Below are positions 37,361-46,668 of a stretch of 64,000 nucleotides of DNA, piece by piece. Under the pieces are notes generated by a model that was not told the origin of the DNA, did not search any database, and saw only the letters and a program-made list of their open reading frames with translations. The stretch lies in NCBI RefSeq assembly GCF_019145205.1, contig NZ_JAHSTT010000002.1, positions 62,001-126,000 of the forward strand. The letters are read 5' to 3'. Position 1 is the stretch's first letter. Every line of letters begins with the position of its first letter. Position numbers and translations under genes: made by a program. Source of the stretch: Pseudomonas khavaziana (GTDB lineage: Bacteria; Pseudomonadota; Gammaproteobacteria; Pseudomonadales; Pseudomonadaceae).

Positions 37361-38667
37361 ACCCGCGTCTGGCCGCCGCCAAGGCTCTCGCTGCTGTCCT
37401 CAACGGCAAGGCTTCGCTGAACAGCTCCCTGCCAACCCAGCTGGATAAAGTCGAAGACCGCGACCGCGGCTTCACCCAGGACCTGGCCTTTGGCACCGCC
37501 CGTTGGCAGCCACGGTTGTCGGCGCTGGCGGCCAAGCTGCTGCAAAAGCCGTTCAAGGCCGCGGACGCCGACGTCGAGGCGCTGTTGCTGGTGGGTCTCT
37601 ACCAGTTGCTCTATACCCGAGTGCCAGCCCACGCCGCCATTGGGGAAACCGTCGGTTGCGCCGATAAGCTGAAAAAGCCGTGGGCCAAGGCCCTGCTCAA
37701 TGCCGTGTTGCGCCGCGCCCAGCGCGAGAGCGAAGCGCTGCTGGCCGAGCTGGAACATGATCCGGTGGTGCGCACCGCCCATCCGCGCTGGCTGCAAAAG
37801 TCCCTGAAAGCCTTTTGGCCTGAGCAATGGGAAGCCATCTGCGTAGCCAACAACGCGCACCCGCCGATGATCCTGCGGGTCAACCGTCGTCACCACAGCC
37901 GTGATGCGTATCTGCAGTTGCTGGTCGACGCTGGCATCAACGCCACACCCTGCGTGTACAGCACCGACGGCATCGTGCTCGAAGCCGCCACCGATGTGCG
38001 CAGCCTGCCGGGTTTTGCTGACGGTTGGATCAGCGTGCAGGACGAGGCCGCGCAATTGGCCGGCGACTTGCTCGACCTGGCGCCCGGCCAACGTGTACTC
38101 GACGCCTGTTGTGCGCCTGGCGGTAAGACGTGCCACATCCTTGAAGTCGAAAAAGACCTGGCCGGTGTAGTGGCCGTGGATCTTGAAGCCAAGCGCCTTG
38201 TACGCGTACGAGAAAACCTCGCACGCCTGGGCTTGAGCGCCGAGCTGATTGCCGCCGATGGCCGCGACACCGGCACTTGGTGGGACGGCAAGCCGTTCCA
38301 GCGCATCTTGCTGGACGCGCCGTGCTCGGCCACCGGGGTCATACGCCGGCACCCGGACATCAAGCTGACCCGCCAGCCCGACGACATCGCCGCCCTGGCG
38401 GTGCTGCAAGGCGAACTGCTCGACGCGCTGTGGCCGACCCTGGAGGTCGGCGGCATCCTGCTTTACGCCACCTGCTCCACCTTGCCCACCGAGAATACCG
38501 AGGTCATCGCAGCCTTCCTCGCCCGCACCAGCGGCGCGCGTGAGCTTGATCTCGCGACCACCGCAGGCATCAAGCAGCCTCACGGTCGCCAACTGCTCGC
38601 GCAGGAAGGTGGGCACGATGGCTTCTACTACGCCAAACTGATCAAGATCGCCGCCGCGCGCGGCTGA
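37357..38667 (+). CDS. rsmB: 16S rRNA (cytosine-967-C5)-methyltransferase
   Basis: This 436-aa protein has an N-terminal NusB-like RNA-binding domain (about residues 1-140) and a C-terminal SAM methyltransferase. The SAM motif is [14 protein letters not shown]; the two catalytic Cys lie in [11 protein letters not shown] and [10 protein letters not shown]. The order fmt-rsmB-trkA is conserved in gammaproteobacteria. A 22-base gap leads to trkA. Confidence 0.96.
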   Translation: MNPRLAAAKALAAVLNGKASLNSSLPTQLDKVEDRDRGFTQDLAFGTARWQPRLSALAAKLLQKPFKAADADVEALLLVGLYQLLYTRVPAHAAIGETVGCADKLKKPWAKALLNAVLRRAQRESEALLAELEHDPVVRTAHPRWLQKSLKAFWPEQWEAICVANNAHPPMILRVNRRHHSRDAYLQLLVDAGINATPCVYSTDGIVLEAATDVRSLPGFADGWISVQDEAAQLAGDLLDLAPGQRVLDACCAPGGKTCHILEVEKDLAGVVAVDLEAKRLVRVRENLARLGLSAELIAADGRDTGTWWDGKPFQRILLDAPCSATGVIRRHPDIKLTRQPDDIAALAVLQGELLDALWPTLEVGGILLYATCSTLPTENTEVIAAFLARTSGARELDLATTAGIKQPHGRQLLAQEGGHDGFYYAKLIKIAAARG

Positions 38668-38689
38668 ATGGTTTTAAGGGAGTGACCGG

Positions 38690-40063
38690 ATGAAAATCAT
38701 CATCCTTGGGGCAGGGCAGGTCGGTGGCACGCTGGCCGAACATCTGGCCGGTGAAGCCAACGACATCACCATCGTCGACACCGATGCCGAGCGCCTGCGC
38801 AACCTGGGCGACCGCCTGGACATCCGCACGGTGCAAGGCCGCGCATCGTTTCCGACGGTGCTGCGTCAGGCGGGCGCCGACGATGCCGACATGCTGGTCG
38901 CAGTGACCAACAGCGACGAAACCAACATGGTCGCCTGCCAGGTGGCCCACACCTTGTTCCATACCCCGACCAAGATCGCCCGTGTGCGCGAGGCGGCCTA
39001 CCTGACCCGTGCCGGCCTGTTCGATAACGATGCCATTCCCGTCGACGTACTGATCAGCCCGGAACAGGTGGTGACCCACTACATCAAGCGCCTGATCGAA
39101 ATTCCGGGCGCCTTGCAGGTGATCGACTTCGCCGAAGGCAAGGCACAATTGGTGGCAGTGAAGGCTTACTACGGTGGGCCGTTGGTGGGCCAGCAATTGC
39201 GCCAGCTGCGCGAACACATGCCAAATGTGGAAACCCGCGTAGCGGCGATTTTCCGCCGTGACCGGCCGATCCTGCCCCAGGGCGATACGGTGATCGAGGC
39301 CGACGACGAGGTCTTTTTCATCGCCGCCAAAGCGAATATTCGCGCTGTCATGAGCGAAATGCGCAGGCTCGATGAAAGCTACAAACGCATTGTCATCGCT
39401 GGCGGCGGGCAAATTGGCGAACGTCTGGCCGAGGCCATCGAAAGCCGCTACCAGGTGAAGATCATCGAGATGAGCCCGGCGCGTTGCCGGCATTTGTCCG
39501 ACACCCTCGACAGCACCGTCGTACTGCAAGGCAGCGCCTCGGACCGCGACCTGCTGATGGAAGAGAACATCGCCGACGCCGACATTTTCCTGGCCCTGAC
39601 CAACGATGACGAAGCCAACATCATGTCGTCGCTACTGGCCAAGCGGCTGGGGGCGAAGAAGGTGATGACTATCATCAACAACCCGGCCTACGTCGACCTG
39701 ATCCAGGGCGGCGATATCGATATCGCCATCAGCCCGCAGCTGGCCACCATCGGCACCTTGCTCGCCCACGTGCGCCGTGGCGATATCGTCAGCGTGCACT
39801 CATTGCGCCGGGGCGCGGCGGAAGCCATCGAGGCGATTGCCCACGGCGACTCGAAGTCGAGCAAGGTGATCGGCAAGGCCATTCGCGATATCGGCTTGCC
39901 GCCTGGCACGACCATAGGCGCAATTATTCGTGATGAAGAAGTGATCATTGCCCACGACGACACGGTGATCGCCACCGGTGACCATGTGATTCTGTTCCTT
40001 GTGGATAAAAAACATATCCGCGACGTGGAGAAACTGTTCCACGTGGGCTTGAGCTTTTTCTGA
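38690..40063 (+). CDS. trkA: Trk potassium-uptake regulatory subunit
   Basis: This 457-aa peripheral membrane protein gates the TrkH/TrkG potassium channel. It contains two RCK (NAD-binding plus TrkA-C) repeats: [16 protein letters not shown] at the start and [20 protein letters not shown] near residue 232. It closes the fmt-rsmB-trkA operon. The last codons read LFHVGLSFF; the underlying DNA partly resembles a parS site but is too degenerate. Confidence 0.97.
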   Translation: MKIIILGAGQVGGTLAEHLAGEANDITIVDTDAERLRNLGDRLDIRTVQGRASFPTVLRQAGADDADMLVAVTNSDETNMVACQVAHTLFHTPTKIARVREAAYLTRAGLFDNDAIPVDVLISPEQVVTHYIKRLIEIPGALQVIDFAEGKAQLVAVKAYYGGPLVGQQLRQLREHMPNVETRVAAIFRRDRPILPQGDTVIEADDEVFFIAAKANIRAVMSEMRRLDESYKRIVIAGGGQIGERLAEAIESRYQVKIIEMSPARCRHLSDTLDSTVVLQGSASDRDLLMEENIADADIFLALTNDDEANIMSSLLAKRLGAKKVMTIINNPAYVDLIQGGDIDIAISPQLATIGTLLAHVRRGDIVSVHSLRRGAAEAIEAIAHGDSKSSKVIGKAIRDIGLPPGTTIGAIIRDEEVIIAHDDTVIATGDHVILFLVDKKHIRDVEKLFHVGLSFF

Positions 40064-40081
40064 TCAGACGGAGTGGCCGAC

Positions 40082-40393
40082 ATGCTCGAATCCCTGGAAA
40101 AAATGCACGCCAAGGGTGTGGATAATTCGCTGCTGCGCTTTGGGTTGGGCAAGGGTTATCTGGACTTGAAGGACAATGCCAAGGCGGCCGAGCATCTAGC
40201 CAAGTGCGTCGAGTTCGATCCGAAGTATTCGGCAGCGTGGAAGCTGTTGGGTAAGGCGCAGCAAGGGTTGGGTGATAACGCCGCAGCACGACAGGCTTGG
40301 GAGAAGGGCATCGAAGCGGCCCAGGCCCATGGCGACAAACAAGCCGAAAAAGAGATGACCGTGTTCCTGAAAAAACTCGACCGCCAGGCTTAG
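40082..40393 (+). CDS. small tetratricopeptide-repeat protein
   Basis: This 103-aa soluble protein has two TPR-like helical pairs: LLRFGLGKGYLDLKDNAKAA and AAWKLLGKAQQGLGDNAAA. It has no signal peptide. It follows trkA closely and may be co-transcribed. ATG 40082 has ACGGAG 8 bases upstream; GTG 40073 would add three residues. Function unknown. Confidence 0.78.
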   Translation: MLESLEKMHAKGVDNSLLRFGLGKGYLDLKDNAKAAEHLAKCVEFDPKYSAAWKLLGKAQQGLGDNAAARQAWEKGIEAAQAHGDKQAEKEMTVFLKKLDRQA

Positions 40394-40401
40394 GCAGATC
40401 C

Positions 40402-40494
40402 AAATGTGGGAGGGGGCTTGCTCCCGATAGCAGTGTGTCAGTCAATGCATGTTGACTGAACCTCCGCTATCGGTAGCAAGCCCCCTCCCACATT
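40402..40494. repeat. REPIN (paired REP palindromes)
   Basis: Inverted REP units (left GTGGGAGGGGGCTTGCTCCC, right ending CCCCCTCCCAC) lie between the convergent TPR and lpxL genes, with pairing extended by AAT/ATT outside the core. Confidence 0.9.
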
Positions 40495-40524
40495 AGTTTT
40501 GCATCGACTTTAAGTCAGGTGTAA

Positions 40525-41412
40525 TCAGTACCACCGCGCCTCACCCGGCGGGCGCTTCTTGAAGCGCTTCATGCTCCACATGTACTGGCTCGGGTAGGCG
40601 CCGACATAGCGCTCCACCACCTTGCTCATCGCCGCGCAGGAGGTGGCGGTGTCTGTGCTGTACATGTCTTCCGGCGCCGCTTCCAGGATCACCTTGTAGC
40701 CCGAGCCGTCCGGCAGGCGCAGGGCATGCAGGAATACGCCCACCGCCTTGTGGCCGGCGAGCATGTTCGGCACGAATTTGCTGGTGAGTGCCTGGGTGGC
40801 AAAGAACGGTACGAAGATGCCGGCCGACTCAGCCGGCTCCGGGTCGGCAGGAATGCCCACCTGGCCGCCTTTGCGCACTTCCTTGATCACGCTGAGAATA
40901 CCTTCCTTGGTCGACGCCGCCACGCGGTTGCCCAGTTGCACACGCTGTTTGCGCAACAATTCGTCCACTGCCTTGAGCTTGGGCGGGCGATAGAAAATGA
41001 TCGGCTTGCACTGGCTGCAATAGAAATGGTTCAACACTTCCCAGTTGCCCAGGTGGCTGGTGATCCCCACTACGCCTTTGCCGGAGGCCAGGGCTTCGTG
41101 CAGCACCTCAAGGCCCTCGACTTCACGGACCAGGTCGATGGAACGCTGCGCCGGCCAGATCCACGCACAGGCGCTTTCGGTGAGGGATTTGCCGATGTCC
41201 ATCAGGCTACGGCCCACCAGGCGCTCGCGCTCGGCCGGGTCCATGTCCGGGAAGCATTTGGAGAGGTTGATCCGCACCGTGTCGCGGGAACGATTGGGGG
41301 TTTTCCACATGATCCAGCCGATGCCCGTGCCGACGGCCTGTACGGCGCGCCAGGGCAGCAGGGCAAACAACCGGAGAGCGCCTACCAGCAAGGCGCCTTT
41401 AAACTTTTCCAC
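40525..41412 (-). CDS. lpxL: lipid A lauroyl (acyloxyacyl) transferase
   Basis: This 295-aa inner-membrane enzyme of the LpxL/HtrB family adds a secondary acyl chain to lipid A. An N-terminal membrane helix (ALLVGALRLFALLPWRAVQA) is followed by the HX4E/D-type catalytic motif HLGNWE and conserved RPPKLKAVDELL. The transferred chain length cannot be read from sequence. It is divergent from nothing nearby; tag lies upstream on the same strand. Confidence 0.9.
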   Translation of the reverse strand: MEKFKGALLVGALRLFALLPWRAVQAVGTGIGWIMWKTPNRSRDTVRINLSKCFPDMDPAERERLVGRSLMDIGKSLTESACAWIWPAQRSIDLVREVEGLEVLHEALASGKGVVGITSHLGNWEVLNHFYCSQCKPIIFYRPPKLKAVDELLRKQRVQLGNRVAASTKEGILSVIKEVRKGGQVGIPADPEPAESAGIFVPFFATQALTSKFVPNMLAGHKAVGVFLHALRLPDGSGYKVILEAAPEDMYSTDTATSCAAMSKVVERYVGAYPSQYMWSMKRFKKRPPGEARWY

Positions 41413-41452
41413 AGGTCACTCCTGATCGTGTGTGGTGCGCAAAGCCGGCATT

Positions 41453-42010
41453 CTAACCGGCGTTGGCCAAGTCCGCGTAGCGGTCGCAGTCCTGGGTGTG
41501 GTCCATGACCATGCCCGAGGCCTGCATGAAGGCGTAGCAGATGGTCGGGCCGACGAAGGTGAAGCCGGCTTTTTTCAAGGCGCGGCTCATGGCTTCGGCC
41601 TCGGCGGTAATCGCCGGGACTTCGCTGCGATCCATGAAATGATTGACCTTGGGTTTACCGCCGACAAACGACCAGAGCAGACCCACCGGATCCTCCAACG
41701 CCAGCCAGGCGGCGGCATTGCGCCGAGTGGCGTTGAGCTTCAAGCGATTGCGCACGATGCCTGGATCCTGCATCAACACCTCGATCTCGTCATCGCTCAG
41801 TTGCGCCAGACGCTGCGCATCAAAGCCAAACAACACCTTTCGATAATGCTCGCGTTTGCGTAAAACGGTGATCCAGGACAGGCCTGCCTGGAACCCTTCG
41901 AGCAAAAGCAACTCGAACAAACCCTGTGCATCGCGCAGCGGCGTTCCCCACTCCTGATCGTGATAAGCCATGTACAGCGGATCTTCAGAACACCAAAAGC
42001 AGCGTGGCAT
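41453..42010 (-). CDS. tag: DNA-3-methyladenine glycosylase I
   Basis: This 185-aa base-excision enzyme removes 3-methyladenine. The zinc site is Cys4 and His17 at the N-terminus (PRCFWCSEDPLYMAYHDQEWG region) and His171/Cys175 near the C-terminus (MDHTQDCDRY). The start ATG 42010 is conserved; a much longer ORF on this strand that continues to 43090 is only the antisense of glyQ. It is divergent from glyQ. Confidence 0.94.
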   Translation of the reverse strand: MPRCFWCSEDPLYMAYHDQEWGTPLRDAQGLFELLLLEGFQAGLSWITVLRKREHYRKVLFGFDAQRLAQLSDDEIEVLMQDPGIVRNRLKLNATRRNAAAWLALEDPVGLLWSFVGGKPKVNHFMDRSEVPAITAEAEAMSRALKKAGFTFVGPTICYAFMQASGMVMDHTQDCDRYADLANAG

Positions 42011-42091
42011 AAGGCTCCAGGGAGTGGTGGCAGGGCCGAATCGGGTATACTCCCGCTCTTTAAATCGCAGCCCAAGTAACAGGTGAATTTC

Positions 42092-43045
42092 GTGAGCCAG
42101 CCTACGCCAGCCGTGCGTACCTTCCAAGACTTGATCCTCGCCCTCCAGCAATACTGGGCCGAGCAAGGTTGTGTGGTACTTCAGCCCTACGATATGGAAG
42201 TAGGCGCCGGCACTTTCCACACCGCCACATTCCTGCGGGCCATCGGCCCGGAAACCTGGAACGCCGCTTATGTGCAGCCCAGTCGTCGCCCGACTGACGG
42301 CCGCTACGGCGAAAACCCGAACCGTCTGCAGCACTACTACCAGTTCCAGGTGGTATTGAAGCCCAACCCGGATAATTTCCAGGAACTGTACCTGGGCTCG
42401 CTGAAACATGTCGGCCTGGACCCACTGGTGCACGACATCCGTTTTGTCGAAGACAACTGGGAATCGCCAACCCTGGGCGCCTGGGGCCTGGGCTGGGAAG
42501 TCTGGCTCAATGGCATGGAAGTGACGCAGTTCACCTACTTCCAGCAAGCCGGCGGCATCGAGTGCTACCCGGTTACCGGCGAAATCACCTACGGCCTGGA
42601 GCGCCTGGCCATGTACCTGCAAGGCGTGGATTCGGTCTACGACCTGGTGTGGGCTGACGGCCCGTTCGGCAAAGTCACCTACGGCGACGTGTTCCATCAG
42701 AACGAAGTGGAGCAGTCCACTTATAACTTCGAGCACGCCAACGTCGACAAGCTGTTCGAACTGTTCGACTTCTATGAAAGCGAAGCCAAGCGCCTGATCG
42801 AACTCGACCAGCCGCTGCCGTTGCCAAGCTATGAAATGGTGTTGAAGGCGTCCCATACCTTCAACCTGCTGGACGCCCGCCGTGCCATCTCGGTAACTGC
42901 GCGTCAGCAATACATCCTGCGTGTACGCACCCTGGCGCGTTCCGTCGCCCAAGCCTACCTGCTGGCTCGCGCCAAGCTGGGCTTCCCGATGGCAACCCCG
43001 GATTTGCGTGATGAAGTGTTGGCTAAGCTGGAGGCTGCACAATGA
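42092..43045 (+). CDS. glyQ: glycyl-tRNA synthetase alpha subunit
   Basis: This 317-aa catalytic subunit belongs to the bacterial alpha2beta2 GlyRS. Family segments are [20 protein letters not shown] and [22 protein letters not shown] 42092 ([13 protein letters not shown]) has AGGTGA upstream at good distance; GTG 42083 is an alternative adding three residues. The stop overlaps the glyS start by four bases. Confidence 0.97.
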   Translation: MSQPTPAVRTFQDLILALQQYWAEQGCVVLQPYDMEVGAGTFHTATFLRAIGPETWNAAYVQPSRRPTDGRYGENPNRLQHYYQFQVVLKPNPDNFQELYLGSLKHVGLDPLVHDIRFVEDNWESPTLGAWGLGWEVWLNGMEVTQFTYFQQAGGIECYPVTGEITYGLERLAMYLQGVDSVYDLVWADGPFGKVTYGDVFHQNEVEQSTYNFEHANVDKLFELFDFYESEAKRLIELDQPLPLPSYEMVLKASHTFNLLDARRAISVTARQQYILRVRTLARSVAQAYLLARAKLGFPMATPDLRDEVLAKLEAAQ

Positions 43046-45096
43046 GTGCTCAAGATTTCCTGGTTGAACTGGGCACCGAAGAGCTGCCACCCAAGGCGCT
43101 CAATACCCTGTCCGATGCGTTCCTGGCCGGTATCGAAAAAGGCCTGCAGACCGCCGGCCTGAAGTTTGAAGCCAAGAAAGTCTACGCCGCGCCACGTCGC
43201 CTGGCAGTGCTGCTGACCGCGCTGGAAACCCAGCAGCCGGATCGCAGCATCAACCTCGACGGCCCACCGCGCCAGGCGGCTTTCGATGCCGAAGGCAACC
43301 CGACCCAGGCCGCCCTTGGCTTTGCCAAGAAATGTGGCGTAGATCTGAGCGAGATCGACCAGAGCGGTCCAAAACTGCGTTTCAGCCAGGTCATCACCGG
43401 CAAGCCGACCGCCAGCCTGTTGCCGACCATCGTTGAAGACTCCCTGAACGACCTGCCCATCCCCAAGCGCATGCGCTGGGGTGCGCGCAAGGAAGAGTTC
43501 GTGCGTCCGACCCAATGGCTGGTGATGCTGCTCGGCGATCAGGTCATCGACTGCACCATCCTCGCCCAAAAGGCCGGTCGTGATTCCCGTGGGCACCGCT
43601 TCCACCATCCAGAAAGCGTGCGTATCACCTCACCGGCCAACTACCTCAACGACCTGCGCGCTGCTTATGTGCTGGCCGATGCCAATGAGCGTCGCGAGCT
43701 GATCAGCAAGCGCACCGAAGAGCTGGCGCGCCTGCAGGAAGGCACCGCCATCGTGCCGCCAAGCTTGCTGGACGAAGTGACCGCCTTGGTGGAATGGCCG
43801 GTGCCGCTGGTGTGCTCGTTCGAAGAGCGTTTCCTTGAGGTGCCGCAAGAAGCGTTGATCACCACCATGCAGGACAACCAGAAGTATTTCTGCCTGCTCG
43901 ACGCGGACGGCAAGTTGCTGCCGCGTTTTATCACCGTGGCCAACATCGAAAGCAAGGACCCGCTGCAGATCATCGCCGGTAACGAAAAAGTCGTTCGCCC
44001 GCGCCTGACCGACGCCGAGTTCTTCTTCAAGCAAGACAAGAAGCAGAAGCTCGAAGACTTCAACCTGCGCCTGCAGAACGTGGTGTTCCAGGAAAAACTC
44101 GGCAGTGTCTACGACAAGGCCGCACGGGTTTCCAAACTGGCGGCGTACATTGCCCCGCGCATTGGCGGCGACCCGGCCTGGGCCGCACGTGCCGGCTTGC
44201 TGTCCAAGTGCGACCTGGCCACCGAGATGGTCGGCGAGTTCCCCGAGATGCAAGGCGTTGCCGGTTACTACTACGCCCTCAACGACGGTGAGCCGCAAGA
44301 AGTCGCCCTGGCCCTGAACGAGCAGTACATGCCGCGCGGTGCCGGTGCAGAGCTGCCGACCACCCTGACCGGTGCGGCAGTGGCGATTGCCGACAAGTTG
44401 GATACGTTGGTTGGCATCTTCGGCATCGGCATGCTGCCCACCGGTAGCAAAGACCCCTATGCCCTGCGTCGTGCGGCCTTGGGCGTACTGCGCATCCTGA
44501 TCGACAAGAAGCTGGACCTCGACCTGACCCAGGCCGTGGTGTTCGCCGTCGGCCAGTTCGGCGCCAAGGTCAAGCAAGCCGGCCTGGCCGAGCAAGTGCT
44601 GGAGTTCGTGTTCGACCGCCTGCGTGCGCGTTACGAAGACGAAGGCGTGGACGTTTCCGTCTACCTGTCGGTGCGTGCCTTGCAACCGGGTTCGGCCCTG
44701 GACTTCGACCAGCGTGTACAAGCCGTACAGGCATTCCGCAAGCTGCCGGAAGCTGATGCCCTGGCCGCCGTGAACAAGCGCGTGTCGAACCTGCTGAGCA
44801 AGGCCGACAACCTCGGCAATGCCGAAGTCGACCCTGGCCTGTTTGCCGACGCCAAGGAGTTCTCGCTGAACTCGGCCATTGCCAAGGCCGAAAACGCCGT
44901 GAAGCCGCTGATCGCCGAGCGTAACTACGCTGAAGCGTTGGCGCGCCTGGCGTCGTTGCGTGAGCCGGTGGATGCGTTCTTCGAAGCAGTGATGATCAAT
45001 GCCGACGATGCCGGCGTGCGGAAAAACCGCTACGCCATGCTCGCGCGCCTGCGTGGCCTGTTCATCAATATCGCTGACATTTCCGTACTGGGCTGA
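43042..45096 (+). CDS. glyS: glycyl-tRNA synthetase beta subunit
   Basis: This 684-aa beta subunit recognises tRNA-Gly and carries the HD-like and anticodon-binding domains. The N-terminus [16 protein letters not shown] and the central [20 protein letters not shown] are family signatures. It is coupled to glyQ (ATGA) and is followed by gmhB after two bases, so glyQ-glyS-gmhB form one unit. Confidence 0.97.
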   Translation: MSAQDFLVELGTEELPPKALNTLSDAFLAGIEKGLQTAGLKFEAKKVYAAPRRLAVLLTALETQQPDRSINLDGPPRQAAFDAEGNPTQAALGFAKKCGVDLSEIDQSGPKLRFSQVITGKPTASLLPTIVEDSLNDLPIPKRMRWGARKEEFVRPTQWLVMLLGDQVIDCTILAQKAGRDSRGHRFHHPESVRITSPANYLNDLRAAYVLADANERRELISKRTEELARLQEGTAIVPPSLLDEVTALVEWPVPLVCSFEERFLEVPQEALITTMQDNQKYFCLLDADGKLLPRFITVANIESKDPLQIIAGNEKVVRPRLTDAEFFFKQDKKQKLEDFNLRLQNVVFQEKLGSVYDKAARVSKLAAYIAPRIGGDPAWAARAGLLSKCDLATEMVGEFPEMQGVAGYYYALNDGEPQEVALALNEQYMPRGAGAELPTTLTGAAVAIADKLDTLVGIFGIGMLPTGSKDPYALRRAALGVLRILIDKKLDLDLTQAVVFAVGQFGAKVKQAGLAEQVLEFVFDRLRARYEDEGVDVSVYLSVRALQPGSALDFDQRVQAVQAFRKLPEADALAAVNKRVSNLLSKADNLGNAEVDPGLFADAKEFSLNSAIAKAENAVKPLIAERNYAEALARLASLREPVDAFFEAVMINADDAGVRKNRYAMLARLRGLFINIADISVLG

Positions 45097-45098
45097 TC

Positions 45099-45635
45099 AT
45101 GTTGAAACTGCTGATTCTCGATCGGGACGGGGTGATCAACTACGACTCCGACGCTTACATCAAGTCGGTGGATGAGTGGATCCCACTGCCCGGCTCGATC
45201 GAGGCCATCGCGCAGTTGAGCAAAGCTGGCTGGACGGTGGCCATTGCCACCAACCAGTCCGGCATCGCCCGTGGTTACTACAACATTCCTACCCTGGAGG
45301 CCATGCATGCGCGTATGCGCAGGTTGGTGGCTGAGCAGGGGGGCGAGGTAGGGCTGGTGGTGTACTGCCCCCACGGGCCGGATGAGGGCTGCGATTGCCG
45401 CAAGCCCAAGCCTGGCATGTTGAAAATCATTGCAGAACATTACAAGGTGCCGTTAGCTGGGATATGGTTCGTCGGGGACAGCCTCGGTGACCTGGAGGCG
45501 GCCAAGGCCGTCGACTCTCAGCCAGTTTTGGTTAAGACCGGAAAGGGCGAGAAGACCCAGGTGAAAAACCTGCCGGTAGGCACCTTGATTTTTGACGATC
45601 TGGCGGCCGTTGCCGCAGAACTTATCAACAACTAG
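45099..45635 (+). CDS. gmhB: D-glycero-beta-D-manno-heptose-1,7-bisphosphate 7-phosphatase
   Basis: This 178-aa HAD phosphatase acts in ADP-heptose synthesis for the LPS core. Motif I is LDRDGVIN (Asp8 and Asp10), motif II AIATNQSGIARG, and the zinc loop has the Cys/His cluster CPHGPDEGCDCRKPKPG that separates GmhB from other HAD enzymes. It follows glyS by two bases and precedes plsC. Confidence 0.95.
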   Translation: MLKLLILDRDGVINYDSDAYIKSVDEWIPLPGSIEAIAQLSKAGWTVAIATNQSGIARGYYNIPTLEAMHARMRRLVAEQGGEVGLVVYCPHGPDEGCDCRKPKPGMLKIIAEHYKVPLAGIWFVGDSLGDLEAAKAVDSQPVLVKTGKGEKTQVKNLPVGTLIFDDLAAVAAELINN

Positions 45636-45717
45636 CCGCCCTCGACTTCCTGACCAAGGATTGTTCGGGAGTGCGCTTTTAACAGGCGGGCCGTGTCCCG
45701 CAACGGTAAATGCCGCC

Positions 45718-46488
45718 ATGTCGATCTTGCAGGCCATCAGAACCTTTTTCTTTTACCTGCTGCTGGGCACCAGTTCGTTTCTCTGGTGCACCCTGAGCTT
45801 TTTTATCGCACCGTTCCTGCCTTTCAAGGCGCGCTATCGTTTCATCAACGTTTATTGGTGCCGCTGCGCGTTGTGGCTGAGTAAGGTATTCCTCAATATC
45901 CGTTTCGAGATCAAGGGCGCTGAAAACGTCCCGGAGCAGCCCTGTGTGATTCTGTCGAACCACCAGAGCACCTGGGAGACGTTCTTCCTCTCGGCCTATT
46001 TCTCGCCACTGAGCCAGGTGCTCAAGCGCGAGCTGCTATATGTGCCGTTCTTCGGCTGGGCCATGGCTATGCTCCGGCCGATCGCCATCGACCGCGACAA
46101 CCCCAAGGCAGCGCTCAAGCATGTCGCCAAGAAGGGAGATGAGCTGCTCAAGGATGGCGTGTGGGTACTGATTTTCCCGGAAGGCACACGGGTGCCCTTC
46201 GGTACGGTGGGCAAGTTCTCACGTGGCGGTACCGCACTGGCGGTCAATGCCAACTTGCCTGTGTTGCCGATTGCGCATAACGCCGGCAAGTTCTGGCCCA
46301 AGACCGGCTGGGCCAAACGCGCAGGAACCATCACCGTGGTAATCGGCGAACCGATGTACGCAGAAGGCGAAGGGCCACGCGCCATTGCCGCACTGAACGA
46401 CCGCGCAGCGGCTTGGAATGAAGCGCAACAGAGGGCCATGGGCTCCTTGCCTCCTGAACCCATAGTGGTAGAGACACCAGTGGTTTGA
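45718..46488 (+). CDS. plsC: 1-acyl-sn-glycerol-3-phosphate acyltransferase (PlsC family)
   Basis: This 256-aa membrane acyltransferase converts lysophosphatidic to phosphatidic acid. Two hydrophobic N-terminal segments precede the motifs HQSTWE (His82 to Glu87) and FPEGTR (153-158). ATG 45718 is the start with a family-like N-terminus. It corresponds in position to the plsC-like gene beside gyrB in P. aeruginosa, but here a two-component pair separates it from gyrB. A convergent terminator follows. Confidence 0.92.
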   Translation: MSILQAIRTFFFYLLLGTSSFLWCTLSFFIAPFLPFKARYRFINVYWCRCALWLSKVFLNIRFEIKGAENVPEQPCVILSNHQSTWETFFLSAYFSPLSQVLKRELLYVPFFGWAMAMLRPIAIDRDNPKAALKHVAKKGDELLKDGVWVLIFPEGTRVPFGTVGKFSRGGTALAVNANLPVLPIAHNAGKFWPKTGWAKRAGTITVVIGEPMYAEGEGPRAIAALNDRAAAWNEAQQRAMGSLPPEPIVVETPVV

Positions 46489-46613
46489 GCATCTGTGGAT
46501 AAGCTGTGTACGCTTTGTTGGCGAATTGACTGTTTTACTCGATAAGCAGCTGATTTAATTGCATATTTCTGGACCTCATAAAACCAGGAAAAACGTGCAT
46601 AAGTTTTTTCTTC

Positions 46614-46645
46614 ATAAAAAAACCGGTCCTTGTGACCGGTTTTTA
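46614..46645. terminator. bidirectional terminator between plsC and the kinase gene
   Basis: A 10-base stem (AAAACCGGTC with GACCGGTTTT) with a 5-base loop and flanking A and T runs works in either direction. On the minus strand it lies downstream of the expected kinase stop, but the present kinase frame passes through it without a stop. Confidence 0.9.
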
Positions 46646-46668
46646 TGCACAACAGAAAAGGGTGCTTT

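Noticed and set aside
40035..40050. parS-like TGTTCCACGTGG at the end of trkA
   Set aside because: Only the first 12 of 16 bases match; the right half is lost.
42011..43090. Extension of tag into a 545-residue fusion
   Set aside because: The upstream part is antisense glyQ; the Tag protein starts at 42010 with its zinc Cys4.
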